Origin: Vibrio tubiashii ATCC 19109
GTDB lineage: Bacteria > Pseudomonadota > Gammaproteobacteria > Enterobacterales > Vibrionaceae
Direction: 5' to 3'
Length of the DNA: 64,000 bases
Assembly (NCBI RefSeq): GCF_000772105.1
Contig: NZ_CP009354.1
Coordinates: forward strand, 1,798,001-1,862,000
A model generated the notes under the pieces. It saw nothing but the letters and a program-made list of their open reading frames with translations. It was not told the origin of the DNA and searched no databases. How positions within the stretch are numbered: position 1 is the first letter of the stretch; every line of letters starts with the position of its first letter. The translations under genes and the position numbers were made by a program. Positions 1-9,151 of the stretch are shown here, in pieces.

Positions 1-121
1 AAACGCCATTTTGCGTTTGTTGCTTCAGTTGATCGGCAGATAGCCAAGTTAACGCACTTGCCATTAGCACCACTGCTAATAGGCTTGCACCTATAAGTTT
101 TTGTTTTAGTGATAAGTTCAT
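1..121 (-). CDS. Methyl-accepting chemotaxis protein, N-terminus only (partial)
   Basis: Only the first 40 codons are inside the window; the rest lies before base 1. The reading begins at the ATG ending at base 121 with MNLSLKQKLIGASLLAVVLM, a short basic stretch followed by one hydrophobic segment, and continues ALTWLSADQLKQQTQNGV. This is the usual N-terminal membrane anchor of Vibrio methyl-accepting chemotaxis receptors, which sense ligands in the periplasm and signal to CheA. The ligand domain, HAMP and signalling domain cannot be seen, so the family call rests on the anchor alone. Confidence 0.6.
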   Translation of the reverse strand, partial: MNLSLKQKLIGASLLAVVLMASALTWLSADQLKQQTQNGV

Positions 122-248
122 AAATTTAATATTGGTTGTGGAACAGACAGAGGTTGCGAATTTTATAGCCAAATTCATCTATATGCACGCAATATTATCG
201 AGTTATTAACTTACACTAACTATTTGTAATATAGTTATTTTTCTGGCG

Positions 249-554
249 TCAGAGAGTCGTCACATCGGTAGCTTTGTTACCCCCCTTCTGAGATTCTTCG
301 AGAGCCTGCGGATTATCTCGATAATACTTATCGAGCAACTCTTTTCCGTATATCACTTCAGTTTGCATATGCAGCGCAAACACAATTGCAGCTAAGAGTG
401 CGCATATAATGTTGAACCGTCTAGTGACTTTCTTTCGTCGAACTGGAGAGTAAATAGCAATGTTCACAGCTACCAGTGCGAATGGATATATCACGATGAT
501 TGCGATTAAAACGGCGAGATAGTTGGAAATCGCCATAGGTGTGTCGTAACCCAT
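249..554 (-). CDS. Small two-helix inner membrane protein of unknown function
   Basis: The protein is about 101 residues. I place the start at the ATG ending at 554 because GGAGG sits five bases upstream of it; a longer reading from a GTG ending at 578 would run through that ribosome site. Two hydrophobic segments are visible, one near residues 9-35 (ISNYLAVLIAIIVIYPFALV) and one near 50-66 (IICALLAAIVFALHM), separated by a basic loop with RRKKVTRR. The C-terminal tail is polar. I do not recognise a family. It lies downstream of, and in the same direction as, gyrA, but the gyrA terminator separates them. Confidence 0.5.
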   Translation of the reverse strand: MGYDTPMAISNYLAVLIAIIVIYPFALVAVNIAIYSPVRRKKVTRRFNIICALLAAIVFALHMQTEVIYGKELLDKYYRDNPQALEESQKGGNKATDVTTL

Positions 555-692
555 AAACACCTCCGAGATAGGTTTCACTACAATCTAACCTTGAAACATG
601 TCTTAAGTCTCAGACCTACGTAGGCTCCTAAAGTATTAATGCTCAGTAATTGAAGTCACTCGAAGAAATGAAAGTATGGAATGATTAGAGCG

Positions 693-725
693 AAAAAAAA
701 TGCCAGACACTAGGTCTGGCATTTT
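693..725 (-). terminator. gyrA rho-independent terminator
   Basis: A perfect 8-bp stem (TGCCAGAC at 701-708, GTCTGGCA at 714-721) with a 5-base loop is followed, reading the minus strand, by eight T residues (the A run at 693-700). It starts 20 bases after the gyrA stop codon. Confidence 0.85.
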
Positions 726-743
726 GATGTTCAATTAACTGAA

Positions 744-3371
744 TTACTCTTCAGTATCATCGCTTTCGCTTGGTGCTTCTGATGATTCCGCGGCTTGAGC
801 TACTTCGCCCTCAGCTGCCTCTTCACCTTCAGCAAGTTCCGCTTCTTCTACCTCATCGATACGTTGTAGACCCACAACGTTTTCGTCTTCAGCAGTACGG
901 ATTAGCGTGACACCTTGAGTATTTCGGCCAACTTGGCTAACTTCAGCAACGCGTGTGCGAACTAGAGTACCAGCGTCGGTGATCATCATCATCTCGTCGC
1001 CTTCTTCTACTTGTACCGCACCAACTACAGGGCCATTTCGCTCAGACACTTTGATAGACACAACGCCTTGAGTCGCTCGGCCTTTAGTTGGGTATTCTGC
1101 AAGCTCAGTACGCTTACCGTAACCATTTTGCGTCACTGTTAGGATGTCACCTTCATTTGAAGGAACAATCAGTGAAACAACTTGATCATCTTCGGCTAGC
1201 TTCATACCGCGTACACCTGCCGCTGTACGACCCATTGCACGCACTTTATCTTCTGCAAAGCGAACCACTTTACCCGCTTTAGAGAACAGCATGATGTCGC
1301 TGTCACCATTAGTGATGTCGACACCAATTAGCGAGTCATCGTCACGTAGGTTCACAGCAATCAGACCGTTAGCACGTACGTTAGCAAATTGGTTCAGTGG
1401 CGTTTTCTTAACGGTACCATCGCCTGTCGCCATGAAGATGAATTTATCTTCAGAAAACTCGTCAACAGGTAGAATCGCTGTGATACGCTCACCTTCTTCT
1501 AGTGGAAGAATGTTAACGATTGGCTTACCACGAGCGGTACGGCTTGCTTGCGGTAGTTGGTAAACTTTCAGACGGTAAGTCTTACCACGAGTAGAGAAAC
1601 ATAAGATGTTGTCGTGGGTATTCGCCACTAGAAGACGTTCGATGTAGTCTTCATCTTTCATCTTAGTTGCGCTCTTACCTTTACCACCACGACGCTGAGC
1701 TTCGTAGTCGCTTAGGATTTGGTACTTAACGTAACCTTCGTGAGATAGCGTAACAACAACATCTTCACGGGCAATCAGCTCTTCCATGTCGATGTCGTGG
1801 CTTGCCGCTGTAATCTCTGTACGACGTGCGTCACCGAAGCCATCACGTACCGCTTCTAGTTCTTCACGAATCACTTCCATCAAACGCTCAGTGCTTGCAA
1901 GAATGTGCATTAGCTCAGCGATCTCATCTAGAAGTGCTTTGTACTCGTCTAGAATCTTCTCATGCTCTAGACCCGTTAGGCGGTGTAGACGAAGCTCTAG
2001 AATAGCTTGCGCTTGAGTTTCAGTCAGGAAGTACTGACCGTCATGGATACCATACTGATCTTCTAGCCATTCAGGACGAGCAGCATCAGTACCCGCACGC
2101 TCAAGCATTGAAGCAACGTTACCAAGATCCCAACCACGTGAAACCAAGCCCACTTTCGCTTCTGCTGGTGTTGGCGCGTTTTTGATCAGTTCAATAACTT
2201 CATCAATGTTTGCTAGTGCAAGAGAAAGTGCTTCAAGAATATGTGCACGCTCACGCGCTTTACGTAGTTCGAAAATAGTACGGCGAGTTACCACTTCACG
2301 GCGGTGATCAACAAAGCACTTCAACATATCTTTCAAGTTGAATAGCTGTGGCTGACCGTTGTTCAGTGCCACCATGTTGATGCCGAATGTGGTTTGAAGC
2401 TGAGTTTGTGCGTAAAGGTTGTTTAGAACCACTTCGCCAACTGCATCACGCTTACATTCGATAACAATACGCATACCGTCTTTATCTGACTCATCGCGTA
2501 GTGCACTGATACCTTCAACTTTCTTATCTTTAACTAGCTCAGCGATCTTTTCGATCAAGCGTGCTTTGTTAACCTGATAAGGAATTTCGGTAACAATAAT
2601 GGTTTCTTTACCATTCTTGTCTGTTTCTATATCCGCTTTCGAGCGCATGTAAATCTTACCGCGGCCCGTCTTATAAGCATCGACGATACCTTTACGGCCG
2701 CTGATTAGCGCTGCTGTTGGGAAGTCTGGACCAGGAATGTAGTCCATTAGCTCATCAATAGTGATCGCTTCATTATTGATGTACGCAAGACAGCCATCAA
2801 TTACCTCTGTCAGGTTGTGCGGAGGAATGTTGGTTGCCATACCTACTGCGATACCAGAAGCACCGTTTACCAATAGGTTAGGAATTTTTGTAGGTAGAAC
2901 AGCAGGGATCTGCTCAGTGCCGTCGTAGTTAGGCACGTAGTCTACTGTTTCTTTATCTAGGTCAGCCAAAAGTTCGTGGGCAATTTTTGCCATGCGAACT
3001 TCGGTGTAACGCATTGCTGCCGCTGAGTCACCATCGATCGAACCGAAGTTACCTTGACCGTCGACCAGCATGTAACGAAGTGAGAACGGCTGAGCCATAC
3101 GTACGATTGTATCGTACACAGCGCTATCACCGTGTGGGTGATATTTACCGATTACGTCGCCAACAACACGGGCAGATTTTTTATATGGTTTATTCCAATC
3201 ATTACCTAGTACATTCATCGCGAACAAAACGCGGCGGTGTACAGGCTTTAGGCCATCACGCACATCTGGAAGAGCACGACCAACGATTACTGACATCGCG
3301 TAGTCTAGGTATGAACCTCGAAGCTCATCTTCAATGTTTACGGGCGTGATCTCTTTCGCTAGATCGCTCAT
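744..3371 (-). CDS. gyrA: DNA gyrase subunit A
   Basis: This is the DNA-cutting and rejoining subunit of the A2B2 gyrase, which adds negative supercoils using ATP bound by GyrB. At 875 residues it is the family's normal length. The N-terminal half is nearly identical to the enterobacterial protein as I remember it: the active-site tyrosine lies in AAMRYTEVR (near residue 122), and the quinolone-determining region reads [15 protein letters not shown] with Ser83 and Asp87 unchanged. The C-terminal DNA-wrapping domain starts with the GyrA box QRRGGKG near residue 560. The tail is very acidic ([15 protein letters not shown]), as in other gammaproteobacteria. It is a single-gene unit with its own promoter and terminator. 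Confidence 0.98.
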   Translation of the reverse strand: MSDLAKEITPVNIEDELRGSYLDYAMSVIVGRALPDVRDGLKPVHRRVLFAMNVLGNDWNKPYKKSARVVGDVIGKYHPHGDSAVYDTIVRMAQPFSLRYMLVDGQGNFGSIDGDSAAAMRYTEVRMAKIAHELLADLDKETVDYVPNYDGTEQIPAVLPTKIPNLLVNGASGIAVGMATNIPPHNLTEVIDGCLAYINNEAITIDELMDYIPGPDFPTAALISGRKGIVDAYKTGRGKIYMRSKADIETDKNGKETIIVTEIPYQVNKARLIEKIAELVKDKKVEGISALRDESDKDGMRIVIECKRDAVGEVVLNNLYAQTQLQTTFGINMVALNNGQPQLFNLKDMLKCFVDHRREVVTRRTIFELRKARERAHILEALSLALANIDEVIELIKNAPTPAEAKVGLVSRGWDLGNVASMLERAGTDAARPEWLEDQYGIHDGQYFLTETQAQAILELRLHRLTGLEHEKILDEYKALLDEIAELMHILASTERLMEVIREELEAVRDGFGDARRTEITAASHDIDMEELIAREDVVVTLSHEGYVKYQILSDYEAQRRGGKGKSATKMKDEDYIERLLVANTHDNILCFSTRGKTYRLKVYQLPQASRTARGKPIVNILPLEEGERITAILPVDEFSEDKFIFMATGDGTVKKTPLNQFANVRANGLIAVNLRDDDSLIGVDITNGDSDIMLFSKAGKVVRFAEDKVRAMGRTAAGVRGMKLAEDDQVVSLIVPSNEGDILTVTQNGYGKRTELAEYPTKGRATQGVVSIKVSERNGPVVGAVQVEEGDEMMMITDAGTLVRTRVAEVSQVGRNTQGVTLIRTAEDENVVGLQRIDEVEEAELAEGEEAAEGEVAQAAESSEAPSESDDTEE

Positions 3372-3396
3372 AGAGCCATTATCCCTCTATTTATAG

Positions 3397-3425
3397 ATCG
3401 TATGTACAATACGCTTAAGGTGCAA
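3397..3425 (-). promoter_or_regulatory. Probable gyrA sigma-70 promoter
   Basis: Read on the minus strand, TTGCAC (3425-3420), a 17-base spacer and TACGAT (3402-3397) form a good -35/-10 pair, 26 bases upstream of the gyrA ATG. The initial transcribed region holds AGAGGGA before the start codon. Confidence 0.55.
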
Positions 3426-3656
3426 AAATATAACATACATTTCAGTGGTTCGGCATTACTTTCCCTCTCCTTTTATCAGGTTGTGAGCTTGGTTGTGAAT
3501 CAAACGCCGAGAATTTGCACACTCATCTGATATCTTGCTGATAAATGGTTATATTTTATCCACCCGTAGAGAAAAGTGATCCCGTCTATGGAGTGTATGT
3601 GGTTAACAGGTATAATGCCTGTCATTCAAGGAAGCGGTTAAATTAATAGAGTTGTT

Positions 3657-4364
3657 ATGACCCAATCACAAAACGTCGATCCAAACGAAATTAAGAAGTT
3701 TGAGGATATGGCCTCACGCTGGTGGGATTTAGAAGGTGAATTTAAGCCTTTGCATCAGATCAATCCTTTACGCCTCAACTATGTTTTGGACAATTGTGAT
3801 GGCTTGTTTGGCAAAGAAGTCTTAGACGTCGGCTGTGGCGGCGGTATTCTAGCGGAAAGCATGGCCAAAGAAGGCGCGATTGTCACCGGTCTTGATATGG
3901 GTAAAGAGCCATTGGAAGTGGCGAGACTACACGCTTTAGAAACGGGCACTAAGCTCACCTACATCCAGAGCACAATTGAAGATCATGCTACGGAAAACCA
4001 AGGCAAGTATGACGTTGTGACCTGTATGGAGATGCTTGAGCACGTCCCTGACCCACAGTCAGTGATTCGTTCATGTGCGGCCTTGGTGAAACCGGGCGGC
4101 CATGTGTTCTTTTCAACACTTAACCGCAACCTTAAGTCTTATCTGTTCGCGATTGTCGGCGCAGAAAAGCTGTTGAAGATCGTACCTGAAGGCACTCACG
4201 ATCACGATAAGTTCATCCGCCCTGCTGAGCTGATTAAGATGGTTGATCAAACCGACTTAACCGAAACCGGGATTACTGGCCTGCACTACAACCCTCTTAC
4301 AGACACCTACAAGCTCGGTCAAAATGTTGATGTAAATTACATCGTTCATACTCAGAAATTTTAA
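3657..4364 (+). CDS. ubiG: Bifunctional ubiquinone biosynthesis O-methyltransferase UbiG
   Basis: UbiG carries out both S-adenosylmethionine-dependent O-methylations in ubiquinone synthesis. The 235-residue protein is the usual length. It shows class I methyltransferase motif [14 protein letters not shown] (near residues 56-68), the acidic residue ending strand 2 in VTGLDMG, and the post-I motifs in [13 protein letters not shown]. The N-terminal family signature [15 protein letters not shown]...[14 protein letters not shown] is intact. It is divergent from gyrA, an arrangement also known in E. coli. I chose the ATG at 3657 because the family begins just before the FEDMASRWW block; no strong Shine-Dalgarno site is visible. 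Confidence 0.96.
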   Translation: MTQSQNVDPNEIKKFEDMASRWWDLEGEFKPLHQINPLRLNYVLDNCDGLFGKEVLDVGCGGGILAESMAKEGAIVTGLDMGKEPLEVARLHALETGTKLTYIQSTIEDHATENQGKYDVVTCMEMLEHVPDPQSVIRSCAALVKPGGHVFFSTLNRNLKSYLFAIVGAEKLLKIVPEGTHDHDKFIRPAELIKMVDQTDLTETGITGLHYNPLTDTYKLGQNVDVNYIVHTQKF

Positions 4365-4398
4365 CATTTGTCACATACTAGATGTAGTGGTCAAGATT

Positions 4399-4429
4399 AA
4401 GGCGATAGCACATGCTCATCGCCTTTTTT
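4399..4429 (+). terminator. ubiG rho-independent terminator
   Basis: Stem AAGGCGAT (4399-4406) with ATCGCCTT (4418-4425) closes an 11-base loop and runs into six T residues. It lies 35 bases after the ubiG stop. Confidence 0.8.
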
Positions 4430-4631
4430 AGTGCCAATTGAAGCAATTTTTGTCGGTTTGATTCCAAAATAATCAAAGCAAAAATCGAAGACAACTTTGA
4501 CCAAAGATCAAGGAATTTTTTTTTGTTTGTGGTTACTTCTAAACCGATCTAAAAACGGTAATTAATTACAATCTTACCCGCTCTAACCTCATCGGTTAGT
4601 AGTCACTTACTGTTTTTTTTAATTTTGTTAG

Positions 4632-4640
4632 TTATCCACA
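4632..4640 (+). promoter_or_regulatory. DnaA box upstream of nrdA
   Basis: TTATCCACA is a perfect DnaA box, 193 bases before the nrdA start. E. coli nrdAB has DnaA boxes in its promoter that link dNTP supply to replication initiation; a matching role here is an inference. The surrounding region (4430-4709) is AT-rich, and I see no gene in it. Confidence 0.65.
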
Positions 4641-4709
4641 AGTCATCCAAGATCTGTAACTTGAAAAGCCATGGGGATAGCACTATCTTGTAACTCGCAC
4701 CTTGGTGCA

Positions 4710-4725
4710 CCCCTATATGTTGTGT
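4710..4725 (+). promoter_or_regulatory. NrdR box 1 upstream of nrdAB
   Basis: CCCCTATATGTTGTGT fits the NrdR consensus acaCwAtATaTwGwgt at its conserved core. It lies 21 bases, two helical turns, from box 2 (start to start), as expected for a tandem NrdR operator. NrdR is the zinc-finger/ATP-cone repressor of ribonucleotide reductase genes. Confidence 0.65.
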
Positions 4726-4730
4726 TTGTA

Positions 4731-4746
4731 CTACAATATATAGATA
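4731..4746 (+). promoter_or_regulatory. NrdR box 2 upstream of nrdAB
   Basis: CTACAATATATAGATA matches all the strongly conserved core bases of the NrdR consensus, 87 bases before the nrdA start codon. Together with box 1 it forms a tandem operator. Confidence 0.7.
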
Positions 4747-4832
4747 GACTTTGATCACAAAGCCGGAACGATTTTTACAAGAATTACACAAAAATACGGC
4801 TTTTATCAGTTTTGTTAGGGAAATGAAGCAGA

Positions 4833-7115
4833 ATGAACCAACAACTTACCGTTACTAAGCGTGACGGACGCAAAGAAAGTATTGATCTCGAAAAGATCCA
4901 TCGCGTTATCACCTGGGCTGCCGAAGGTCTAGACAACGTCTCTGTATCTCAAGTAGAACTACGCGCTCACATTCAGTTCTACGACGGTATCACTACGTCT
5001 GATATCCATGAAACCATCATCAAGTCTGCAGCAGATTTGATTTCTGAAGAGACGCCTGATTACCAATATCTAGCGGCACGTTTGGCTGTATTCCATCTAC
5101 GTAAAAAAGCGTATGACCAGTATGAGCCACCAACGCTATACGATCACGTTGCTCGCCTTGTGGATATGGGTAAATACGACCAGCACATTCTGGAAGACTA
5201 CACCAAAGCAGAACTTGATGAGCTAGATGCCTACATTGATCACAAGCGCGATCTCGATTTTTCTTATGCAGCCGTAAAACAGCTTGAAGGTAAGTACTTT
5301 GTTCAAAACCGTGTATCCGGTGAGATTTACGAAAGTGCTCAGTTCCTTTACATCCTAGTTTCTGCTTGTCTATTCGCGAAATACCCGAAAGAGACACGTC
5401 TTGATTACATCAAGCGCTTCTATGATGCGACATCGACATTCAAAATTTCTCTACCTACGCCAATCATGTCAGGCGTACGTACTCCTACTCGTCAGTTCAG
5501 CTCATGTGTACTTATTGAGTGTGGCGATAGCCTAGATTCAATCAACGCGACAGCAAGCTCTATTGTTCGTTACGTTTCTCAACGCGCTGGTATTGGTATC
5601 AACGCTGGCCGTATCCGTGCTCTAGGTTCAGAGATCCGTGGTGGTGAAGCATTCCATACGGGCTGTATCCCTTTCTACAAATACTTCCAAACAGCGGTTA
5701 AATGTTGTTCTCAAGGTGGTGTTCGTGGCGGTGCGGCGACTGTGTTCTACCCACTATGGCATGGTGAATCTCAAGCACTGATGGTTCTTAAGAACAACCG
5801 TGGTGTTGAAGAGAACCGTGTTCGTCACATGGACTACGGCGTACAGCTAAACCGCTTGATGTACCAACGTTTAGTTGAAGGTGGCAACATTACTCTGTTC
5901 TCACCATCAGATGTACCGGGTCTATACGATGCATTTTTCGAGAACCAAGACGAGTTCGAACGTCTATACGTTCAGTACGAAAACGATCCATCAATCAAGA
6001 AAGAAACCGTTAAAGCTATCGAGATGTTCTCTATCTTGATGCAAGAGCGTGCTTCTACAGGTCGTATCTACATTCAGAACGTTGACCACTGTAATACGCA
6101 CAGCCCGTTCGACTCAGAAGTTGCACCTGTTCGTCAATCTAACCTATGTTTGGAAATCGCGCTGCCAACTAAGCCGCTGACAAACGTTGAAGATGACTCT
6201 GGTGAGATTGCTCTATGTACACTATCTGCATTCAACCTTGGTGCGATTAAGTCTCTTGATGACTTTGAAGAGCTATCAGATCTTGTTGTTCGTGCCCTAG
6301 ACGCACTACTGGATTACCAAGATTACCCGCTACCTGCTGCGTACAAGTCAACAATGAATCGCCGTACTTTAGGTGTTGGTGTGATCAACTACGCTTACTA
6401 CCTAGCGAAGAACGGAGTGAAATACTCAGATGGCAGTGCAAATGGTCTAACACACCGTACATTTGAAGCGATGCAGTACTACTTGCTGAAAGCTTCGGTT
6501 GCGTTGGCGAAAGAGCAAGGTAAGTGTCCTTTATTCGAAGAAACGAATTACGCGAAAGGCTTAATGCCAATCGACACTTACAAGAAAGCCGTTGACCAAA
6601 TCTGTGACGAGCCACTGCACTATGATTGGGATGGCCTACGTGAAGAAATCATGACGCACGGCCTACGTAACTCTACCCTAACCGCGCTAATGCCATCTGA
6701 GACATCTTCTCAGATCTCTAACGCGACCAACGGTATTGAACCACCACGTGGTTACGTTTCAGTGAAGGCGTCTAAAGACGGTATCCTGAAGCAAGTAGTG
6801 CCAGATTTCCTTGAGTACAAAGACAACTACGAACTGCTATGGAACATCGGTTCAAACGATGGTTACCTACACCTGGTGGGTATCATGCAGAAGTTTGTCG
6901 ACCAAGCGATTTCAGCAAATACTAACTACGACCCAACGCGTTTTGAAAGTGGCAAAGTGCCAATGAAGAAACTGCTTCAAGATCTGCTAACTGCGTATAA
7001 GTTTGGTGTGAAGACACTTTACTACCACAACACACGTGATGGCGCGAGCGACGATCAGAAAGACGCAGTACAACCACAAGACGACGATTGCGCAGGCGGC
7101 GGTTGTAAGATTTAA
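4833..7115 (+). CDS. nrdA: Class Ia ribonucleoside-diphosphate reductase, alpha subunit
   Basis: NrdA reduces ribonucleoside diphosphates to deoxyribonucleotides with the radical supplied by NrdB. The 760-residue length is standard. An ATP-cone allosteric domain begins the protein (TVTKRDGRKESIDLEKIHRV). The catalytic cysteines are in place: SSCVLIECGDSL near residue 225, NLCLEI near 439 and ALCTLS near 462. The glutamate-cysteine loop NLCLEIALPT and the tyrosine pair in TLYYHNTRD are also present. The C-terminal swinging arm ends DDDCAGGGCKI with its redox cysteine pair. It heads the nrdA-nrdB-yfaE operon; the DnaA and NrdR boxes upstream indicate control by replication and nucleotide state. 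Confidence 0.98.
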   Translation: MNQQLTVTKRDGRKESIDLEKIHRVITWAAEGLDNVSVSQVELRAHIQFYDGITTSDIHETIIKSAADLISEETPDYQYLAARLAVFHLRKKAYDQYEPPTLYDHVARLVDMGKYDQHILEDYTKAELDELDAYIDHKRDLDFSYAAVKQLEGKYFVQNRVSGEIYESAQFLYILVSACLFAKYPKETRLDYIKRFYDATSTFKISLPTPIMSGVRTPTRQFSSCVLIECGDSLDSINATASSIVRYVSQRAGIGINAGRIRALGSEIRGGEAFHTGCIPFYKYFQTAVKCCSQGGVRGGAATVFYPLWHGESQALMVLKNNRGVEENRVRHMDYGVQLNRLMYQRLVEGGNITLFSPSDVPGLYDAFFENQDEFERLYVQYENDPSIKKETVKAIEMFSILMQERASTGRIYIQNVDHCNTHSPFDSEVAPVRQSNLCLEIALPTKPLTNVEDDSGEIALCTLSAFNLGAIKSLDDFEELSDLVVRALDALLDYQDYPLPAAYKSTMNRRTLGVGVINYAYYLAKNGVKYSDGSANGLTHRTFEAMQYYLLKASVALAKEQGKCPLFEETNYAKGLMPIDTYKKAVDQICDEPLHYDWDGLREEIMTHGLRNSTLTALMPSETSSQISNATNGIEPPRGYVSVKASKDGILKQVVPDFLEYKDNYELLWNIGSNDGYLHLVGIMQKFVDQAISANTNYDPTRFESGKVPMKKLLQDLLTAYKFGVKTLYYHNTRDGASDDQKDAVQPQDDDCAGGGCKI

Positions 7116-7200
7116 ACCATAATCCTAACTAAAGGGTTATCAAGGCTTAACAAATTATTCGCCCCTCAGACATGAGGGGCTTAAAAGGAATTGAGGCACC

Positions 7201-8334
7201 ATGGCTTACAGTACTTTTAACAGAAACAAAAATGACCAACTAAAAGAACCTATGTTCTTAGGTCAATCAGTAAACGTTGCTCGTTACGACCAACAGAAGT
7301 TTGAGATCTTCGAAAAGCTAATCGAGAAGCAACTGTCTTTCTTCTGGCGTCCTGAAGAAGTGGACGTGTCAAGCGATCGTATCGATTACAACAAGCTGCC
7401 AGAGCATGAAAAGCACATCTTCATCTCAAACCTTAAGTACCAAACACTACTCGATTCTATCCAAGGTCGTAGCCCAAACGTTGCCCTACTGCCGTTGGTA
7501 TCTCTACCAGAAGTAGAAACTTGGATTGAAACTTGGTCTTTCTCTGAGACAATTCACTCACGCTCTTACACGCACATCATCCGTAACATCGTGAATGATC
7601 CGGGTCTAGTGTTTGACGACATCGTAGAAAATGAGCACATCCTTAAGCGTGCTGAAGACATTTCTCGCTACTACGACGATCTGATTCAAATGACCAATGA
7701 TTACCATCGTTACGGTGAAGGTACTCATAACATCAACGGCGAAGAAGTGAAGATTACCCTTCACGACCTTAAGAAGAAGCTCTACGTTTGTTTGATGTCA
7801 GTTAACGCACTGGAAGCGATTCGATTCTACGTGAGTTTCGCGTGTTCATTTGCTTTCGCTGAGCGTGAGCTAATGGAAGGTAACGCTAAGATCATCAAGC
7901 TTATCGCTCGTGATGAGGCGCTGCACCTAACCGGCACACAGCACATGATTAACCTGCTGCGTAACGGCCAAGATGACTTCTCTTTCATGCAGATTGCTGA
8001 AGAGTGTAAGCAAGAGTGTTTCGAGCTGTTTAAAGATGCTGCTGAGCAAGAGAAAGAGTGGGCAGAATACCTATTCAAAGATGGCTCAATGATTGGTCTG
8101 AACAAAGACATTCTTTGCCAGTACGTTGAATACATTACCAACATTCGTATGCAAGCTGTTGGCCTAGACGCTGCTTACCCTGAAGCAACTTCTAACCCAA
8201 TTCCTTGGATTAATGCATGGTTGTCTTCAGATAACGTGCAGGTTGCGCCGCAAGAAGCAGAAATTTCATCTTACCTGGTTGGTCAGATCGACAGCGACGT
8301 ACGTGCAGACGACTTCAAGGATTTCGAACTGTAA
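7201..8334 (+). CDS. nrdB: Class Ia ribonucleoside-diphosphate reductase, beta subunit
   Basis: NrdB holds the di-iron centre and stable tyrosyl radical used by NrdA. The 377 residues match the family. The metal and radical region reads [15 protein letters not shown] and then [17 protein letters not shown], with further iron ligands in [17 protein letters not shown] ribosome site lies six bases before the ATG. It follows nrdA after 85 bases. The stop codon overlaps the yfaE start (TAATG), which indicates translational coupling with the cofactor-maintenance ferredoxin. Confidence 0.98.
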   Translation: MAYSTFNRNKNDQLKEPMFLGQSVNVARYDQQKFEIFEKLIEKQLSFFWRPEEVDVSSDRIDYNKLPEHEKHIFISNLKYQTLLDSIQGRSPNVALLPLVSLPEVETWIETWSFSETIHSRSYTHIIRNIVNDPGLVFDDIVENEHILKRAEDISRYYDDLIQMTNDYHRYGEGTHNINGEEVKITLHDLKKKLYVCLMSVNALEAIRFYVSFACSFAFAERELMEGNAKIIKLIARDEALHLTGTQHMINLLRNGQDDFSFMQIAEECKQECFELFKDAAEQEKEWAEYLFKDGSMIGLNKDILCQYVEYITNIRMQAVGLDAAYPEATSNPIPWINAWLSSDNVQVAPQEAEISSYLVGQIDSDVRADDFKDFEL

Positions 8335-8612
8335 TGCCTAATATCAAAATCAACGCTATTACATCGGTTCAGTCTCACCCTTCTAATACCATTCTAGAAA
8401 CAATGGAGAATGCAGGGTTAGAGCCTGAATACAACTGTAGAGATGGGCACTGTGGCGCTTGCCGCTGTAAACTGGTCTCAGGTGAAGTTGAATACGTTGG
8501 TTTTGCAATGGCGTACACGCAAGAAAAAGAAATTTTGCCGTGTATCTGTAAAGCGAAAACAGACATTGAAGTGGAAGGTGTCAACTACTCGCTTAAAGAA
8601 AAACGCGCATAA
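8334..8612 (+). CDS. yfaE: 2Fe-2S ferredoxin YfaE, cofactor maintenance protein of class Ia reductase
   Basis: This plant-type ferredoxin of 92 residues provides electrons to rebuild the NrdB diferric-tyrosyl cofactor. The cluster ligands are in [13 protein letters not shown] (Cys-x4-Cys-x2-Cys) and the distal ILPCICKA. Its start overlaps the nrdB stop by one base, so it is very likely co-translated with nrdB. The gene order nrdA-nrdB-yfaE is the same as in E. coli. Confidence 0.95.
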   Translation: MPNIKINAITSVQSHPSNTILETMENAGLEPEYNCRDGHCGACRCKLVSGEVEYVGFAMAYTQEKEILPCICKAKTDIEVEGVNYSLKEKRA

Positions 8613-8629
8613 ATATGCACAAAATAGAC

Positions 8630-8654
8630 AACGGCCAGCTTAATGCTGGCCGTT
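8630..8654. terminator. Terminator between yfaE and the convergent small gene
   Basis: A perfect 10-bp stem (AACGGCCAGC at 8630-8639 with GCTGGCCGTT at 8645-8654) has a 5-base loop. It sits between two convergent genes and probably serves both. The T tracts on each side are short. Confidence 0.7.
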
Positions 8655-8655
8655 C

Positions 8656-8907
8656 TTATATCTGAACTCGTGCTCCAGACAAAAACTCATCCGCAGTCAG
8701 CATAGAAACAGGCTTATCTGCGATCTCCCTTCCATCATCATCAAATAACGAAAGTCGATAGCCCAAACATTCACCACTTGGCTTGTCCTCTGGCGCTTGT
8801 AGCCACAAAGAGATAACGTCTTGATGCTTTCCATTAAGTGCTTCACCTAGAAAGACTTTTTGGCTCGCCACTTGATACCAAACAAGGATCTTGGACTGAT
8901 TAAACAT
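8656..8907 (-). CDS. Small conserved-looking protein of unknown function
   Basis: About 83 residues. I chose the ATG ending at 8907 because GGGAGG lies six bases upstream; the longer open frame starts at a TTG inside the ribosome site region. The sequence (FNQSKILVWYQVASQKVFLG, then GYRLSLFDDDGREIAD) is a soluble mixed alpha/beta type with no signal peptide and no motif I recognise. Ending only two bases from the terminator stem suggests a genuine gene. Confidence 0.5.
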   Translation of the reverse strand: MFNQSKILVWYQVASQKVFLGEALNGKHQDVISLWLQAPEDKPSGECLGYRLSLFDDDGREIADKPVSMLTADEFLSGARVQI

Positions 8908-9151
8908 GCTAACCTCCCTGAGCAATTGAAATCCTGAATTGTCATTTTAAAGGTTATTTGGCCGAATGCACGTATCAAATCTAAGACAAAATCCTCTTCT
9001 ATTGAAAATCATCCAGTTAAGCGATATTCGAATTTGGCATATAAAAATAATATGAGTATGAATGAGTAATAAGAAATAGGATCATTCACTTAATACAGAA
9101 CAGCAGACTGAGCCAATTTGACAAAACTGGCTCACTATCCTAGTTGAATAA

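Noticed and set aside
1291..1563. Plus-strand open frames inside gyrA, nrdA and the adhesin gene on the opposite strand
   Set aside because: They lack ribosome sites, overlap strongly conserved coding sequence and have the composition of antisense shadows.
744..3371. Possible quinolone-resistance change in gyrA
   Set aside because: The region reads GDSAVYD with Ser83 and Asp87 unchanged, the sensitive form.
4603..4791. Minus-strand frame of about 62 codons in the nrdA promoter
   Set aside because: It runs across the DnaA and NrdR boxes, has no Shine-Dalgarno site and no recognisable sequence.
8443..8643. Overlapping plus-strand frame within yfaE
   Set aside because: It is an out-of-frame shadow of the ferredoxin gene with no independent start site.
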